A stretch of DNA of 51,333 nt from Gemmatimonadaceae bacterium (GTDB taxonomy: Bacteria > Gemmatimonadota > Gemmatimonadetes > Gemmatimonadales > Gemmatimonadaceae): contig JANWLO010000060.1 in assembly GCA_025450815.1 (NCBI GenBank), forward strand, positions 1 through 51,333. The letters run 5' to 3'. Both the position numbers and the translations under genes were made by a program. Positions 1 through 10,041 of the stretch are shown here, one piece after another (the stretch's first letter is position 1; every line of letters starts with the position of its first letter). Under the pieces are notes generated by a model. The model had not been told where the DNA came from and did no database searches. It saw only the letters and a program-made list of their open reading frames with translations.

Positions 1-473
1 CCGTCGGCGTCGTGGAGCAGCCGCGACTCCACGGCACTTCCCGGATCGCGCTCGGGCATGTGCGTGCGTATCGCCGCGGCGACGCGCGCAATCTTTTCAC
101 GGGGAAAGCCGACGCCCGTGAGCACGGAGTCCATGAGCTCCGCGCCACGGTCCTGATGATCGACACCGGCCTTGGCCCACGGCGGGAATCCCGCCATGTC
201 GTGGAGATAGGCGGCGGCGAAGAGCACGTCATCGTCGTAGGCGAGGTGATCGCTGTCCGCGAGCGCCTTGGCGACCTCGTAGTCGCGCACCGAATGCGAC
301 GTGCCCCAGGCCGAGTGATGGAAATTCTGCTCGTTCAGCGAGCGAATGGAGTCGCGCCAACCAGCGTGGCCGGTGCAGGGGGCGCCGATGCGCTCTCGCG
401 CCTCGGCCGGACGCACGAGCGCGCCAGCGATCGCGACGAGCGCGATCACGGAATACCGGAAATCGATGGACAT
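1..473 (-). CDS. HD-domain (metal-dependent phosphohydrolase-like) protein, possibly secreted; truncated at window edge
   Basis: Manual reverse-strand translation MSIDFRYSVIALVAIAGALVRPAEARERIG...HSVRDYEVAKALADSDHLAYDDDVLFAAAYLHDMAGFPPWAKAGVDHQDRGAELMDS; HD-type 'YLHDMAG' motif. No ATG ORF was listed on this strand because it runs off the edge. Confidence 0.65.
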   Translation of the reverse strand, partial: MSIDFRYSVIALVAIAGALVRPAEARERIGAPCTGHAGWRDSIRSLNEQNFHHSAWGTSHSVRDYEVAKALADSDHLAYDDDVLFAAAYLHDMAGFPPWAKAGVDHQDRGAELMDSVLTGVGFPREKIARVAAAIRTHMPERDPGSAVESRLLHDAD

Positions 474-587
474 CGTTCCCTCTCCGCGGCAGGGCCGCGC
501 GTACGTACTACACGGTCGTCCGGTGATGCGAAACGCGCCTCCGATGCACCGGAGGCACGCTCGCGTCACTACATCATAACTCCCTGC

Positions 588-1931
588 TCAGAGATTCGGG
601 TTGTTGATCCGCTCCACATTCGGAAGTGGGAAACAGGATTGGTCGCCGTAGACACCGCCCGACACGTATGGCGCGCCGGTGGCAGGGGCGAGCGGCAGGT
701 TGAGGCGACGGATGTCGCCCAGCCGGTGGCCTTCGAGGAAGAGCTCGCGTTTGCGCTGCTCCACGATCTCGGCCATCACATTGGTCGCTGTCAGCGTGCC
801 GGGGTTGAACGCCGGCTGATGCGCCGCCGCGCGGAGCGCGTTAATGATCGTCTTCGCCGCGGGCAAGGCGCCCGTGTTCACGTCGTTCTCGGCGATTATG
901 AGCTGCGCCTCCGAGTACTTTGCGAGCGTCTGCAGTGAGGTCGCGGAAGCATCCTTCCTGGGAAGCCAGATCGGCGTGAAGCCATCGGAACCGATTGGGC
1001 CGAGGCTGTCGACCGCGATTCGCGCGTCCGCCGTGTCTCCCGGATTGGCGAATGATGCCCTGTACCGGTTGATAATCGACGTGTCCACCGACGAGAACTG
1101 CGCTTGGAGAATGTCGATGTAGACGAGATTCTGTCGCCGCGTTGCCGTGGCGTCGTGATCGATGTCGACCTCGAAGCCGGGCGGGATCAGCGCCGCATCC
1201 GCTGCCGCGGCTGCCGAGTTACCGAGGTCGAGCTCCGTGCGCGCTCGGCCGAGCAGTGCGAGGTTCAGTGTGTTCGCATCGCTCGCGCGCGTGGCGGCCA
1301 CCACCGCCGTGTCGAATCGCGTCATCGCATCCGCGAAGAGCTGCGCCGGAGTGAGCTCGGGGCCGAGGTCCAGCGCGGCTGAGCACATCCCCTCGCCGAG
1401 CAGCACGAGGCTGTAGCCACCGTATGCTGAGGCGACGCCGATCAGCTGGCTGCGGTCCGGCACCTGCGCGTCCGTCCAACCCTCCAGGTGCGCCACCGCC
1501 ACATCATTCGACGCGCGAGCGACAGAGAGCGGCGTATAGACGGCTCCGTACTGTTGCGAAGTGCAGTCGTCGGTACCGACCGCATCGTCCGCGGTGACCG
1601 TGCGGCGATCGAGATTGAAATTGAGCGTAGCCGAGATTGCATTCCTTAGCTCATCCACGAACTCGCCGCTCGTCGCGATGTACTGGTTGAACGCGCACTC
1701 GAAATCGCCACGAGAGCTGTTGACGATGAGGTCCGCATTCTCCGGCGCAAAGACGCCGGGCCCGAGCTGCCCCGGGTTCGACTGCTCGAGGGTCGTGATG
1801 TCGTGGCACGCCACTGCCGCCAGCGTCAGGGCAAGTCCCGCGACCGCGGCGCGCGCCGCGAGAATGTACCTGCTGCCGCGGCGAGTGGACCACACCGCCC
1901 GCGACGCTCTCTTCATCTGTGAGTTTCGCAT
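588..1931 (-). CDS. RagB/SusD family nutrient-uptake outer membrane lipoprotein
   Basis: 447 aa ORF with lipoprotein-like N-terminus (LALTLAAVACHD) and SusD-like C-terminus (EIVEQRKRELFLEGHRLGDIRRLNLPL); 2 bp downstream of SusC. Confidence 0.9.
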   Translation of the reverse strand: MRNSQMKRASRAVWSTRRGSRYILAARAAVAGLALTLAAVACHDITTLEQSNPGQLGPGVFAPENADLIVNSSRGDFECAFNQYIATSGEFVDELRNAISATLNFNLDRRTVTADDAVGTDDCTSQQYGAVYTPLSVARASNDVAVAHLEGWTDAQVPDRSQLIGVASAYGGYSLVLLGEGMCSAALDLGPELTPAQLFADAMTRFDTAVVAATRASDANTLNLALLGRARTELDLGNSAAAAADAALIPPGFEVDIDHDATATRRQNLVYIDILQAQFSSVDTSIINRYRASFANPGDTADARIAVDSLGPIGSDGFTPIWLPRKDASATSLQTLAKYSEAQLIIAENDVNTGALPAAKTIINALRAAAHQPAFNPGTLTATNVMAEIVEQRKRELFLEGHRLGDIRRLNLPLAPATGAPYVSGGVYGDQSCFPLPNVERINNPNL

Positions 1932-1933
1932 GG

Positions 1934-4900
1934 TCAGAAGGTCAGGTTGAGGGTGGCAACGAAACGGCTGAGCGGCGGAAGCACAGCCTGGTCCTGCGCA
2001 ATGAGGCCCGTCGGCACCTGATTCACCTCGGGATCCGGCCCGGTGTACTTGGTCCAGATGTGGAGCTCGCGAGCGGCGAGCGTGAACGACGCGTGCCGGA
2101 CTCCAGGAATGAGGTGATCGGGAAGTGAGTACGTCGCGGAGATCTCTCGCAGCTTCACGAAAGACGCATCCTGATAGAACTGGTCATCCTCCTGATTGAC
2201 GTAGGCGCCAACGTTGGCCTCCGCTATCAACAGTGGCGAGTACTTGGTCGGGTGATAGTTCATGTCGCATAGGCCGATCCCGATCAATCCCTGACAGCGG
2301 AGTTGGTCGACGGCGTTGGCCAGTCGATTGCCGTGCTTGAAGTCGACGAGTGCGTAAAGGCGGAGCTTTTTGAACAGCGTGAACGTGTTCGCGACGGAGC
2401 CCGTGCTCGTCGGTACCGCGGAGCCGATGAAGACGAACGGCGCGTTCGCGCAGTCGACCGGCGCGGCGCCTTTGCCGCCATCGCAGAGCACATTCGACGC
2501 TGCCCCCGTGGTGGGATCGATCGTTGCCGACACGACCTTCCGCGAAAAATAGGATTCGATGGGATTGCCGACGACGTTGGCCTGTCCGGCCGTGGTCACG
2601 AGCGACGGAATGCCGCCCAGACTGATGATCTTGTTCTTCGCCGTCGCGAAATTGCCGGTGATGTCCCAGGCGAAGTTGTGCATGTTGAGCACGTTCACGG
2701 TCGCCTGCAGCTCGATGCCGTGGTTGTTCACCTGGCCGAGGTTCTGGTACTGCGTGCCGGTGAATCCGAGCGACGGTGCGATGTTCTGTGCGACGATCTC
2801 GTTGGTCGTGTGCTTGTTGTAGTACGTGAAGTCGAGATGCACTCGGTGCCAGAGATCCGACTCGAAACCGGCCTCCAGCTCTTTTCCTCGTTCGGGCTTG
2901 AGGTCCGGATTGCCGAACGAGCCTGCCGTGAACGCATTGGAGCCCCCGGGCCCCTGCACCGGCAGGTAGGCGCGAAGCGCCGAGAATGCGAGTGGCGCGC
3001 GACCGGATTCACCGTACGCCGCGCGCAGCTTGAGCGAGTTGACGAAGCCCACGTGCCAGAATGGCTCCTCGTTCACGACCCACGTCGCGCCGAACTTGGG
3101 ATAGGTGATCCATTTGAACTGGTCGCCGAACGCGCTGTTGTTATCCACGCGCAACGCGGCCGTGAGGAAGAGCCGGTTGTTCCATCCGATCTCCTCCTGC
3201 GCGTAACCGCCGATCGTGGTGTTGATCGTGTCGCCCTGCGTGGACTGGATCGCCTTGGCGGTGCCGGAGACGGTGGTGATCCCGGGACCGGGGAATCCGA
3301 TGCCGCCCAGGAAGCTCTCGTGGATCCCCGTGCGGTACCATTGGCCGCCGAGTGACGTCGACGATGTGATCGACGGCGTGAGCGTGAACTTTGCCGTGCC
3401 GTTGTAGTCGAGTGACGTAACCGTCGTGCTCGTGAGCGTCTGGCCGATGCGGCCTGCCGCACCGCCGAGCGTGAACGGCGCGAGCTCCGGCGGCGCGAAC
3501 TTCTCGAGCCCTCGCCCGTCCTCGTTCGTGTAGTCCACTCCAACAATGGCTCGTTGCGTGAACCAATCCGTCGGACGATGGGTGAAGGTCGAGCTTCCCG
3601 TGAAGCGGTGGATACCGTCGCTGTTGTCGAACAGCGTCTGCGGCACCTCCGGGGGCACGTTCGGATAGAACCCGTCCGCGCCGGGAACGCTGAAGATGAG
3701 AGGGTGCGCGAACTCCGCACCGAGCAGCGCCGAGAGTCCGACGTCGACGCCCGTGTGGTAGGTACCCTGCACGTAGTTGAGACTCGTGCCGATATCGACC
3801 TTTGGCGTGGGCGCGAGATTCAGATTCGCGTGCCCGCTGAACTGCCGAATGGAGTTGTTCGGCTCGACGCCCTGGTCGTCTTCATAGTTTCCGGAGAGAA
3901 AATAGTTCGCCATGCCGAGTTGCCCGGAGAGCGATGCGTTGTACTGCCTCGCGTTGCCGGTGTTGAATACCGGCGTCCCAGCTTTCTCCTGTGCCGTGAT
4001 CGCATTGAAGCCAACGAGGTTGCCGTTGCCATCCGGGACGTAGTTGGTCTGAATGCGTCCCTCGGGATCACGGAAGTAGATGTACCCGTGCTGAATCTGC
4101 ACATCGAGCGTGGGCTTGGCCCCCCCGCCCTTCTTCGTGATGATCTGGATGACGCCGTTCGCCGCCTCGGTTCCATAGATCGTCGATGCCGCGGGACCCT
4201 TGATGATCTGGATGCTCTCGATCTCCTCCGGGCTAATGTCGTTGAGCCGCCCGACCACGCCAGCGTTCTGTGCGCCGTAGCCGCCGTTGCCGTTCGTCGT
4301 CGTGCCCCCTCCCACCCGATTGCTCACCCGGACGCCGTCGATGTAGATGAGCGGATTGTTGTCGAGACTCAGGCTCGACACGCCGCGGATGGTGATGTTC
4401 GGACTCGCGCCGAGGCGCCCGGTGCTGGGCGCGACGGTCACGCCTGGCGCGCGGGAGTTGAGTAGCGACCCCATGTCCGGCGCCTGCGACTCGGAGAGCA
4501 CTTGCGGCGCGTTCACTGACGACACGGCGTTGGGAATCTCGCGCCGCTGCTGCTCGCCCGGTGTTCCCGTGACGATCACCTCGTTGAGCGAGGTGGGTGC
4601 GCCCACGAGGACGAAATCGGCGGTGACTTCGGCATCAGCGGCCACGACGACCGTCCGGCGCTGTGCCACGTAACCGATTCGGCGGACGCTCAGCGTGACC
4701 GTACCGGGTGGGACGGCGAGGATCCGGTAGCGCCCGGCGGTATCGGTGACGGCGCCCAGTGGCGTGCCGTCCACGCGCACCGAGGCGCCTACCACGCCCA
4801 CCTTGGTACCCGCATCGGTCACCTGGCCAACGATGGAGGACTCGCGCCGCGCGGTTGCGGCAGTCGCGCCGTGCGGCGCGGTGCTCGCCGCGTGCGCAGC

Positions 4901-4990
4901 CGGCACGACGAACATCATCATGGCGGCCAGCGCAGTGCACTCCGCGAGCATGAACGCTCGATGCAGATGCTGACGTATTGTGTTTCGCAT
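1934..4990 (-). CDS. SusC/RagA family TonB-dependent outer membrane receptor
   Basis: Start placed at MRNTIRQHLHRAFML (signal peptide); carboxypeptidase-like regulatory domain (GQVTDAGTKVGVVGASVRVDGTPLGAVTDTAGRYRI), plug motifs (NITIRGVSSLSLDNNPLIYIDGVRV, IQIIKGPAASTIYGTEAANGVIQIITKKG), C-terminal beta-barrel. The upstream part of the listed ORF is out-of-frame artefact. Confidence 0.92.
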   Translation of the reverse strand: MRNTIRQHLHRAFMLAECTALAAMMMFVVPAAHAASTAPHGATAATARRESSIVGQVTDAGTKVGVVGASVRVDGTPLGAVTDTAGRYRILAVPPGTVTLSVRRIGYVAQRRTVVVAADAEVTADFVLVGAPTSLNEVIVTGTPGEQQRREIPNAVSSVNAPQVLSESQAPDMGSLLNSRAPGVTVAPSTGRLGASPNITIRGVSSLSLDNNPLIYIDGVRVSNRVGGGTTTNGNGGYGAQNAGVVGRLNDISPEEIESIQIIKGPAASTIYGTEAANGVIQIITKKGGGAKPTLDVQIQHGYIYFRDPEGRIQTNYVPDGNGNLVGFNAITAQEKAGTPVFNTGNARQYNASLSGQLGMANYFLSGNYEDDQGVEPNNSIRQFSGHANLNLAPTPKVDIGTSLNYVQGTYHTGVDVGLSALLGAEFAHPLIFSVPGADGFYPNVPPEVPQTLFDNSDGIHRFTGSSTFTHRPTDWFTQRAIVGVDYTNEDGRGLEKFAPPELAPFTLGGAAGRIGQTLTSTTVTSLDYNGTAKFTLTPSITSSTSLGGQWYRTGIHESFLGGIGFPGPGITTVSGTAKAIQSTQGDTINTTIGGYAQEEIGWNNRLFLTAALRVDNNSAFGDQFKWITYPKFGATWVVNEEPFWHVGFVNSLKLRAAYGESGRAPLAFSALRAYLPVQGPGGSNAFTAGSFGNPDLKPERGKELEAGFESDLWHRVHLDFTYYNKHTTNEIVAQNIAPSLGFTGTQYQNLGQVNNHGIELQATVNVLNMHNFAWDITGNFATAKNKIISLGGIPSLVTTAGQANVVGNPIESYFSRKVVSATIDPTTGAASNVLCDGGKGAAPVDCANAPFVFIGSAVPTSTGSVANTFTLFKKLRLYALVDFKHGNRLANAVDQLRCQGLIGIGLCDMNYHPTKYSPLLIAEANVGAYVNQEDDQFYQDASFVKLREISATYSLPDHLIPGVRHASFTLAARELHIWTKYTGPDPEVNQVPTGLIAQDQAVLPPLSRFVATLNLTF

Positions 4991-5022
4991 ACCCGAGCTC
5001 CTGTTGATGATGTACCTGCTGT

Positions 5023-6777
5023 TCACTGCGTCATTCCAGCGGTCTCGCGCCACCCTGGTCCCCGCACCACGCGCCCCGGCTTTGCCCCCGTGTGCTTCCC
5101 ATCCCGAATCACTTCGGTGCCGTTCACGAAAACTTCGCGCACGCCCGTCGACGCCTGATTCGGCTTCTCGTACGTGCTGTGCTCCTGTATCGTCGCGGGG
5201 TCGAACACCACGACGTCCGCGTACATCCCCTCGCGAAGCAGCCCGCGATCCTTGATCAGCAGGCGATCGGCGACGGCGCCGCTCATCTTCCGGATCGCGT
5301 CCTCGAGAGTGAGCACGTGCTCGTCCCGCACGTATTTGCCGAGGATGCGCGGGTACGTGCCGTACGTCCGGGGATGCGTGAACTCCGTCATGCTGTCCGG
5401 ATCGGGACCATCGGCATCGGTGCCGATCTTGATCCACGGCTGCTTCAGCTGCATCGCGACGTTCTCGTCGCTCATGAGGAAGTAGATCGTCCCGATGTCC
5501 TGATGCTCCGTGAGCAGCAGATCCATCACGGCGCCCTGCCAGTCCTTCCCCGTCGCCGCCATCACCTCCGACAGGCGGTGCCCCGCCCACTTCTTGTTGT
5601 CGGGGTTCGTGAAAGCCGTGAGCAGCACGCCCTCCGGCGTGGCGAGCTCACACAGACTCTCGGCGTACATCTTCGGGTGCGCGATGTCCTCGCGGATCTT
5701 CGCACGCTTCGCGGAGTCCGCGAGATTCTCGAACAGCTTTCCGTCCGCCGATGCCGACGGCGGGAGACAGGCAGCGAGCCCGGTGCCGCCGGCCGTGTAC
5801 GGATACATGTTCGCCTGCACATCCATTCCCGCCGCGCGCGCCGAATCGATCTTCGCCACTGCCTGTGCCGCCTTCCCCCAATTCCGTTTTCCCGCCGCCT
5901 TGAGATGATAGATCTCGACGGGAACGTGCCCTTCCTGCCCGATGCGAATCGCCTCGTCCATCGCCTGGAGATACTGATCGGCCTCGGAGCGCATGTGCGT
6001 GATGTACACGCCGCCGTACGGCGACATCGCCTTCGCGATCTCAATGAGCTCCTCGGTGCTCGCGTAGTTCCCCGGCGGATAGATCAGCGCGCTCCCCAAC
6101 CCGAACGCGCCATCCTCCATGCCGCGCCGCATCGCCGCGCGCATCGAGTCGAGCGCGGCCGGCGGCGCCGCACCCATGTGCAGCCCCATCCCGAACTCGC
6201 GAATGGTGCTCGCGCCGACGAACGAGCCGACGTTGGGCGAGATGCCATGGGCCTGCATCGCGCGCAGCCACGCATCGAATCCGTGCGCGCCAGTGAAGCC
6301 GCGCACCAACGCGAGCGTCGCGGTGTCGCCGGCGAGATCGGCGAGGGTCAAGTTGCTCACCGGCGCATACGTGTACGCCTCGCCGAGGATCTCCGTCGTC
6401 ACGCCCTGCGTGAGCTTGCCCACGTCGCGACCGTCGCCCGCCAGGAACTGGCCGCCGGACTGCCCCTGGATGTCGATGAACCCCGGCGCGACGACCATCC
6501 CCGTCGCGTCGATGCGCTTCGTTGCGCGCGCGTTGCCGAGCTGGCCGCGCCGGACCACCTTCACGATCCGGTCGCCGCGGATCGCGACGTCACCGTAGAA
6601 CCAGGCGTTGCCGCTTCCGTCGACGACCCTGCCGTTCACGATCACGACGTCGTACGCGGCATCGGATGCGGGGCTCGGTGCCGAGTTTCCGCCTCCTGAT
6701 TTCGTCGCGCTCGTACAGGCCAGCACCCCCGCGGCCGTTACCAGAACGATCGTCCCTTTACCAAGAAGCTGGAGCAT
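5023..6777 (-). CDS. N-acyl-D-amino-acid deacylase (D-aminoacylase)-like amidohydrolase, secreted/lipoprotein
   Basis: Start at MLQLLGKGTIVLVTAAGVLACTS (lipobox-like LACTS); VVIVNGRVVDGSGNAWFYGDVAIRGDRIVKV, VVAPGFIDIQ, YITHMRSEADQYLQAMDEAIRIG, EIYHLKAAG; family-typical C-terminus. Confidence 0.85.
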   Translation of the reverse strand: MLQLLGKGTIVLVTAAGVLACTSATKSGGGNSAPSPASDAAYDVVIVNGRVVDGSGNAWFYGDVAIRGDRIVKVVRRGQLGNARATKRIDATGMVVAPGFIDIQGQSGGQFLAGDGRDVGKLTQGVTTEILGEAYTYAPVSNLTLADLAGDTATLALVRGFTGAHGFDAWLRAMQAHGISPNVGSFVGASTIREFGMGLHMGAAPPAALDSMRAAMRRGMEDGAFGLGSALIYPPGNYASTEELIEIAKAMSPYGGVYITHMRSEADQYLQAMDEAIRIGQEGHVPVEIYHLKAAGKRNWGKAAQAVAKIDSARAAGMDVQANMYPYTAGGTGLAACLPPSASADGKLFENLADSAKRAKIREDIAHPKMYAESLCELATPEGVLLTAFTNPDNKKWAGHRLSEVMAATGKDWQGAVMDLLLTEHQDIGTIYFLMSDENVAMQLKQPWIKIGTDADGPDPDSMTEFTHPRTYGTYPRILGKYVRDEHVLTLEDAIRKMSGAVADRLLIKDRGLLREGMYADVVVFDPATIQEHSTYEKPNQASTGVREVFVNGTEVIRDGKHTGAKPGRVVRGPGWRETAGMTQ

Positions 6778-6779
6778 GC

Positions 6780-8171
6780 CTAGACCGTGGTTGCGGAAGG
6801 AGGACCGAGACGCTCGTCGCGCCGCGAGCGCGCGCGCCACACGAAAAACGCAGGAGTGCCCAGCAGGACGACGCCAAGTCCTGCCGCCGCGCGCAGCGGC
6901 TGCGTGACGACAGTGTTGAGTACCAGCCCCGCGGCGGAGAGGACGAACAGCACCGGCGTGACCGGATAGCCGGGGACGCGGAACGGACGGTGCGCGTTCG
7001 GGAGTCGCCGCCGGTACACGAACACACTGAGCGCACCGAGCGCGTAGAAGATCCATCCGGTGAACACCACGAAGGTGAGCAGCTGCTCGAAGGTGCCGCT
7101 CACAGCCAGCACCGCGGCCCACAGCGCGGTGGCGATGATCGCGAACGCGGGAGTTCCGAAGCGGGCGCTGATGATCGCGAGCCGCCGGAAGAACACACCG
7201 TCGCGGGCCATCGCGAAGTACACGCGCGGCGCCGTGAGAATCAGCCCATTGGCGGCGCTGAAGATGGATATGAGAATCAGCGCGCCCACCACCATGCCGG
7301 CCGCGCGGCCAAGCACCACCGACGCTGCATCGGCCGCGATTTTCTCCGAATGCGACGCGGCGATGGGGCCGAGCGCCGCGAGATACGCGAGATTCACCAG
7401 CAGGTAGAGCCCGACGAGCGCCGCGGTCGCGACCGTGATCGCCAGCGGAAAAGTCCGTTGAGGATTGCGGGTTTCGCCAGCGGAGAAGGTGACGTATTGC
7501 CATCCCTCGTACGCCCAGAGCACGCCGATCATCGCCGCGCCCATTCCAACGGCGAGCGACGGCGAGAAGGACTCGGGCCAGTTGATCGCCGTCCCGCCGG
7601 GCGCTCGTCCGAACATGAGGAGCGCGGCGCTCAGGAGCAGCAACGCGCCCACCTTCGCACCAGTAGTCCAGTTCTGCAGAGTGGAGCTCTTGCGAGTGCC
7701 GCGAACGTTGATCGTCGCGATCACCACGATCACCAGCACCGACACGATGCGTGAGGCCGCGCGGCCGAGCGGGACGAACTCGGAGAGATACCCCGAGAAG
7801 GCGACGGCGAGAGTGGCCAGGGATCCACTCGCGATGACGAAAAAGCTCGTCCACCCGTAGAGAAAAGCCGGGAGCGCACCGAAGGTGTCGCGAATGTACA
7901 CGTATAGTCCGCCTGCCTCCGGCTTCATCGCACCCATCTCGGCGTACGTCAGCGCGCCGAGCAGCGAGAGCACTCCGGCGACGAGCCAAACGAGTAGCGC
8001 GGGCCCGCTCGCACCGCCTGTCTGTCGCAGCACAACGGCGGGCACGAGAAAGATCCCCGATCCGATGACGGTGCCCATGGCCAGGAGCGTGAGGTCGGTG
8101 ACGCCGAGCATCCGGCGCAACTCCGGCACGTGCGCCGCGGCATCCATCGGCGAATCGGTGAGGGCCGTCAT
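6780..8171 (-). CDS. APC superfamily amino acid permease
   Basis: Start at MTALTDSPMDAAAHVPELRRMLGVTDLTLLAMGTVIGSGIFLVPAVVLRQTGG; many hydrophobic helices; GTVIGSGIF motif. Confidence 0.9.
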   Translation of the reverse strand: MTALTDSPMDAAAHVPELRRMLGVTDLTLLAMGTVIGSGIFLVPAVVLRQTGGASGPALLVWLVAGVLSLLGALTYAEMGAMKPEAGGLYVYIRDTFGALPAFLYGWTSFFVIASGSLATLAVAFSGYLSEFVPLGRAASRIVSVLVIVVIATINVRGTRKSSTLQNWTTGAKVGALLLLSAALLMFGRAPGGTAINWPESFSPSLAVGMGAAMIGVLWAYEGWQYVTFSAGETRNPQRTFPLAITVATAALVGLYLLVNLAYLAALGPIAASHSEKIAADAASVVLGRAAGMVVGALILISIFSAANGLILTAPRVYFAMARDGVFFRRLAIISARFGTPAFAIIATALWAAVLAVSGTFEQLLTFVVFTGWIFYALGALSVFVYRRRLPNAHRPFRVPGYPVTPVLFVLSAAGLVLNTVVTQPLRAAAGLGVVLLGTPAFFVWRARSRRDERLGPPSATTV

Positions 8172-9043
8172 GACGGCGTACTCGACCCCAGCTGGAGCAC
8201 GTAGAACGAACGTCCGCTCGACTGATCGCGATGTAGTCCGGACACAGAGTAGCCGTTCCGCAGCGCCCACTGGAAATTCGCGCGGATGGCAGCATGCCAC
8301 ATGGCGACGGTGGCGTGCGAAGTGACGCGCTGGATGTCCGCGGGGACCTCGATCAGCAGTGCGGCAGGCCGGTCGGGCGAATCCAGGTGCGCGAGTGCAT
8401 CGCCCGCGTGAGGATCGGGGGTGAGAATGAGGCGAGTGCGCGCGCTCATCGCCTCGACGGGCGACGAGCCATTCGAGCGAACGGACTCGGGGTTGGTGGA
8501 CCACGAGACGATGAGCCGGTCCGTGGCGAGGCCGTGGTGCAGCGGGCTCGAAGTTGTGCCGTACATGTTTTCGACGTATTCGACGACGCGAGCGCCCAAC
8601 CGATTGAGGTTGAGATGCGCGTTCTTCGCCATGAGCGGGTCGAACGTCCAGTAGAGGGTGGAGACGCCGCGTCGCGCCAGCTCGGCGCGCTGGTAGTGCT
8701 TGAGCATCCGTCCGACGCCGGCATTGCGGGCAGATTCGCGAACGCCGAGCGCGTGCGACCAGTGGACGATCCCGCCGTCTCTGATGCCGGTGAGGCCGAA
8801 GACGAAGCCGACCAGCTCTCCATCCGCGGCGAACGCGCCAGCGATGATGCCGCCGACGTGAGCAACGACGTGGAGGAGCGACGCGGGGATGGCGTCGCCG
8901 TATTCCTCGCCCCAGACCTCCTGCTGCAGGTCGACGCACGCCTTGAACTCGGCGAGCGAGACGAGGGGGCGAATGGTGATATCCGCGGCGGTTTCAGCGA
9001 CGGCGGCGGCGGGAGCTGGGGAGCGGGAGGAGTCGATGGCCAC
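8168..9043 (-). CDS. GNAT-superfamily N-acyltransferase, COG3375-like (copy 1)
   Basis: ITIRPLVSLAEFKACVDLQQEVWGEEYG...GGIIAGAFAADGELVGFVFGLTGIRDGGIVHWSHALGVRESARNAGVGRMLKHYQR; overlaps the permease by 4 bp; clear paralogue of 16941-17819. Confidence 0.85.
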   Translation of the reverse strand: MAIDSSRSPAPAAAVAETAADITIRPLVSLAEFKACVDLQQEVWGEEYGDAIPASLLHVVAHVGGIIAGAFAADGELVGFVFGLTGIRDGGIVHWSHALGVRESARNAGVGRMLKHYQRAELARRGVSTLYWTFDPLMAKNAHLNLNRLGARVVEYVENMYGTTSSPLHHGLATDRLIVSWSTNPESVRSNGSSPVEAMSARTRLILTPDPHAGDALAHLDSPDRPAALLIEVPADIQRVTSHATVAMWHAAIRANFQWALRNGYSVSGLHRDQSSGRSFYVLQLGSSTPS

Positions 9044-9101
9044 GATGCGCGGGGTGCGGGGACCAGCGGCTGAATCGCGGGACCAACATAGGACGCGGTC
9101 C

Positions 9102-9111
9102 GGTATACCAC
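9102..9111. promoter_or_regulatory. Candidate GntR-family operator (GGTATACCAC, site 1)
   Basis: 8 bp perfect palindrome GGTATACC within ccGGTATACCac, in the divergent GNAT1/GntR intergenic region; same 10-mer occurs at 17906-17915 upstream of the paralogous GNAT2. Confidence 0.5.
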
Positions 9112-9214
9112 AATGGTGGACCGTTCACGCCGAAACGGGCGGCTGACACGCGTCCCCCGCAGCGCGTCGCCGCTGCTTGCGCCATCTCCCCCTACCCCGT
9201 ATCGTTGCACGATC

Positions 9215-10036
9215 GTGCAGCGAGCCGCAGCTCTCCCCAGGAAGAACGCCGCCCGCCCACGCCGGCCGAGCGAACGCCACGCCGACTCCGGTGAGCGGCT
9301 CGATAACGTCTCCCGCGCTTACCACGACCTTCGGAGCGTGATCGTCTGGGGACAGCTCCCCCCCGGATCGCGCATCTCCGAGCGCGTCATCGCCGAACGC
9401 CTCGGGCTGAGCCGCACACCCGTGCGTAGCGCCCTCCACCGCCTCGAGCAGGAAGGATTCATCGCTTCCGCCGGCCAGGGTCGCGAGCGCCGGCTCATCG
9501 TCGCCCCCCTCACCCTGGATGACGGCGAAGAACTCTTCCAGATCGTCGGACACCTCGAGGGGCTCGCAGCTCGCACCGCCGCGATGCTACCGCCCGCGCG
9601 CCGCAGAGAGCTCGCTTCCCAAATGCGCGAGCTCAATCGCGAGCTGGCTACGCAATCGCATAATCGCGGCGCCGCCGCGCGATTCTTCGAGCTCGATCTC
9701 CACTTCCACGAGACGTACGTGAACTCCGTGGTCGGCCCCCGCCTGCTCACGCTGCATCGAGCCATCAAGCCGCAGTGCGAGAGGTACACGCGACTGTACG
9801 TGAGCGTGCTGCTGGATGAGCTGCCGACCTCAGTGAAGGAACACGAGGTCATCGCCGCCACTATCGCCCGCGGTGATCCCGACGCCGCGCAGGCCGCTGT
9901 GGAGACGAACTGGAACAACGCCGCGGCGAGACTCGCACGCATCATCGCTCAGCACGGCGAGCGTGGAAGCTGGGCCGGCGCCCGCGACGACGAACGCCCG
10001 GCGCCGCGCTCGCGCTCGGGAGCACGAGCGCGCTAG
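9215..10036 (+). CDS. GntR family transcriptional regulator, FCD domain
   Basis: wHTH AYHDLRSVIVWGQLPPGSRISERVIAERLGLSRTPVRSALHRLEQEGFI plus FCD-like helical domain (HLEGLAARTAA...FELDLHFHETYVNSV...VKEHEVIAATIARGDPDAAQAAVETNW). Start uncertain: GTG 9215 chosen, ORF open from 9113. Confidence 0.85.
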   Translation: MQRAAALPRKNAARPRRPSERHADSGERLDNVSRAYHDLRSVIVWGQLPPGSRISERVIAERLGLSRTPVRSALHRLEQEGFIASAGQGRERRLIVAPLTLDDGEELFQIVGHLEGLAARTAAMLPPARRRELASQMRELNRELATQSHNRGAAARFFELDLHFHETYVNSVVGPRLLTLHRAIKPQCERYTRLYVSVLLDELPTSVKEHEVIAATIARGDPDAAQAAVETNWNNAAARLARIIAQHGERGSWAGARDDERPAPRSRSGARAR

Positions 10037-10041
10037 CACCC

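Noticed and set aside
5092-6699. 535 aa plus-strand ORF opposite the amidohydrolase
   Set aside because: Arg-rich, low-complexity translation antisense to a well-supported gene; typical GC-rich shadow ORF.
6778-8295. Long N-terminal extension of ORF 5023..8295 across the permease gene
   Set aside because: Wrong-frame extension; the true start is the signal-peptide Met at 6777, and the permease occupies 6780-8171.
9206-9219. 14 bp perfect palindrome TGCACGATCGTGCA at the GntR 5' end
   Set aside because: Perfect palindromes of this length are expected a few times by chance in 51 kb and it is not repeated elsewhere; it may overlap the chosen GTG start. Kept only as a note.
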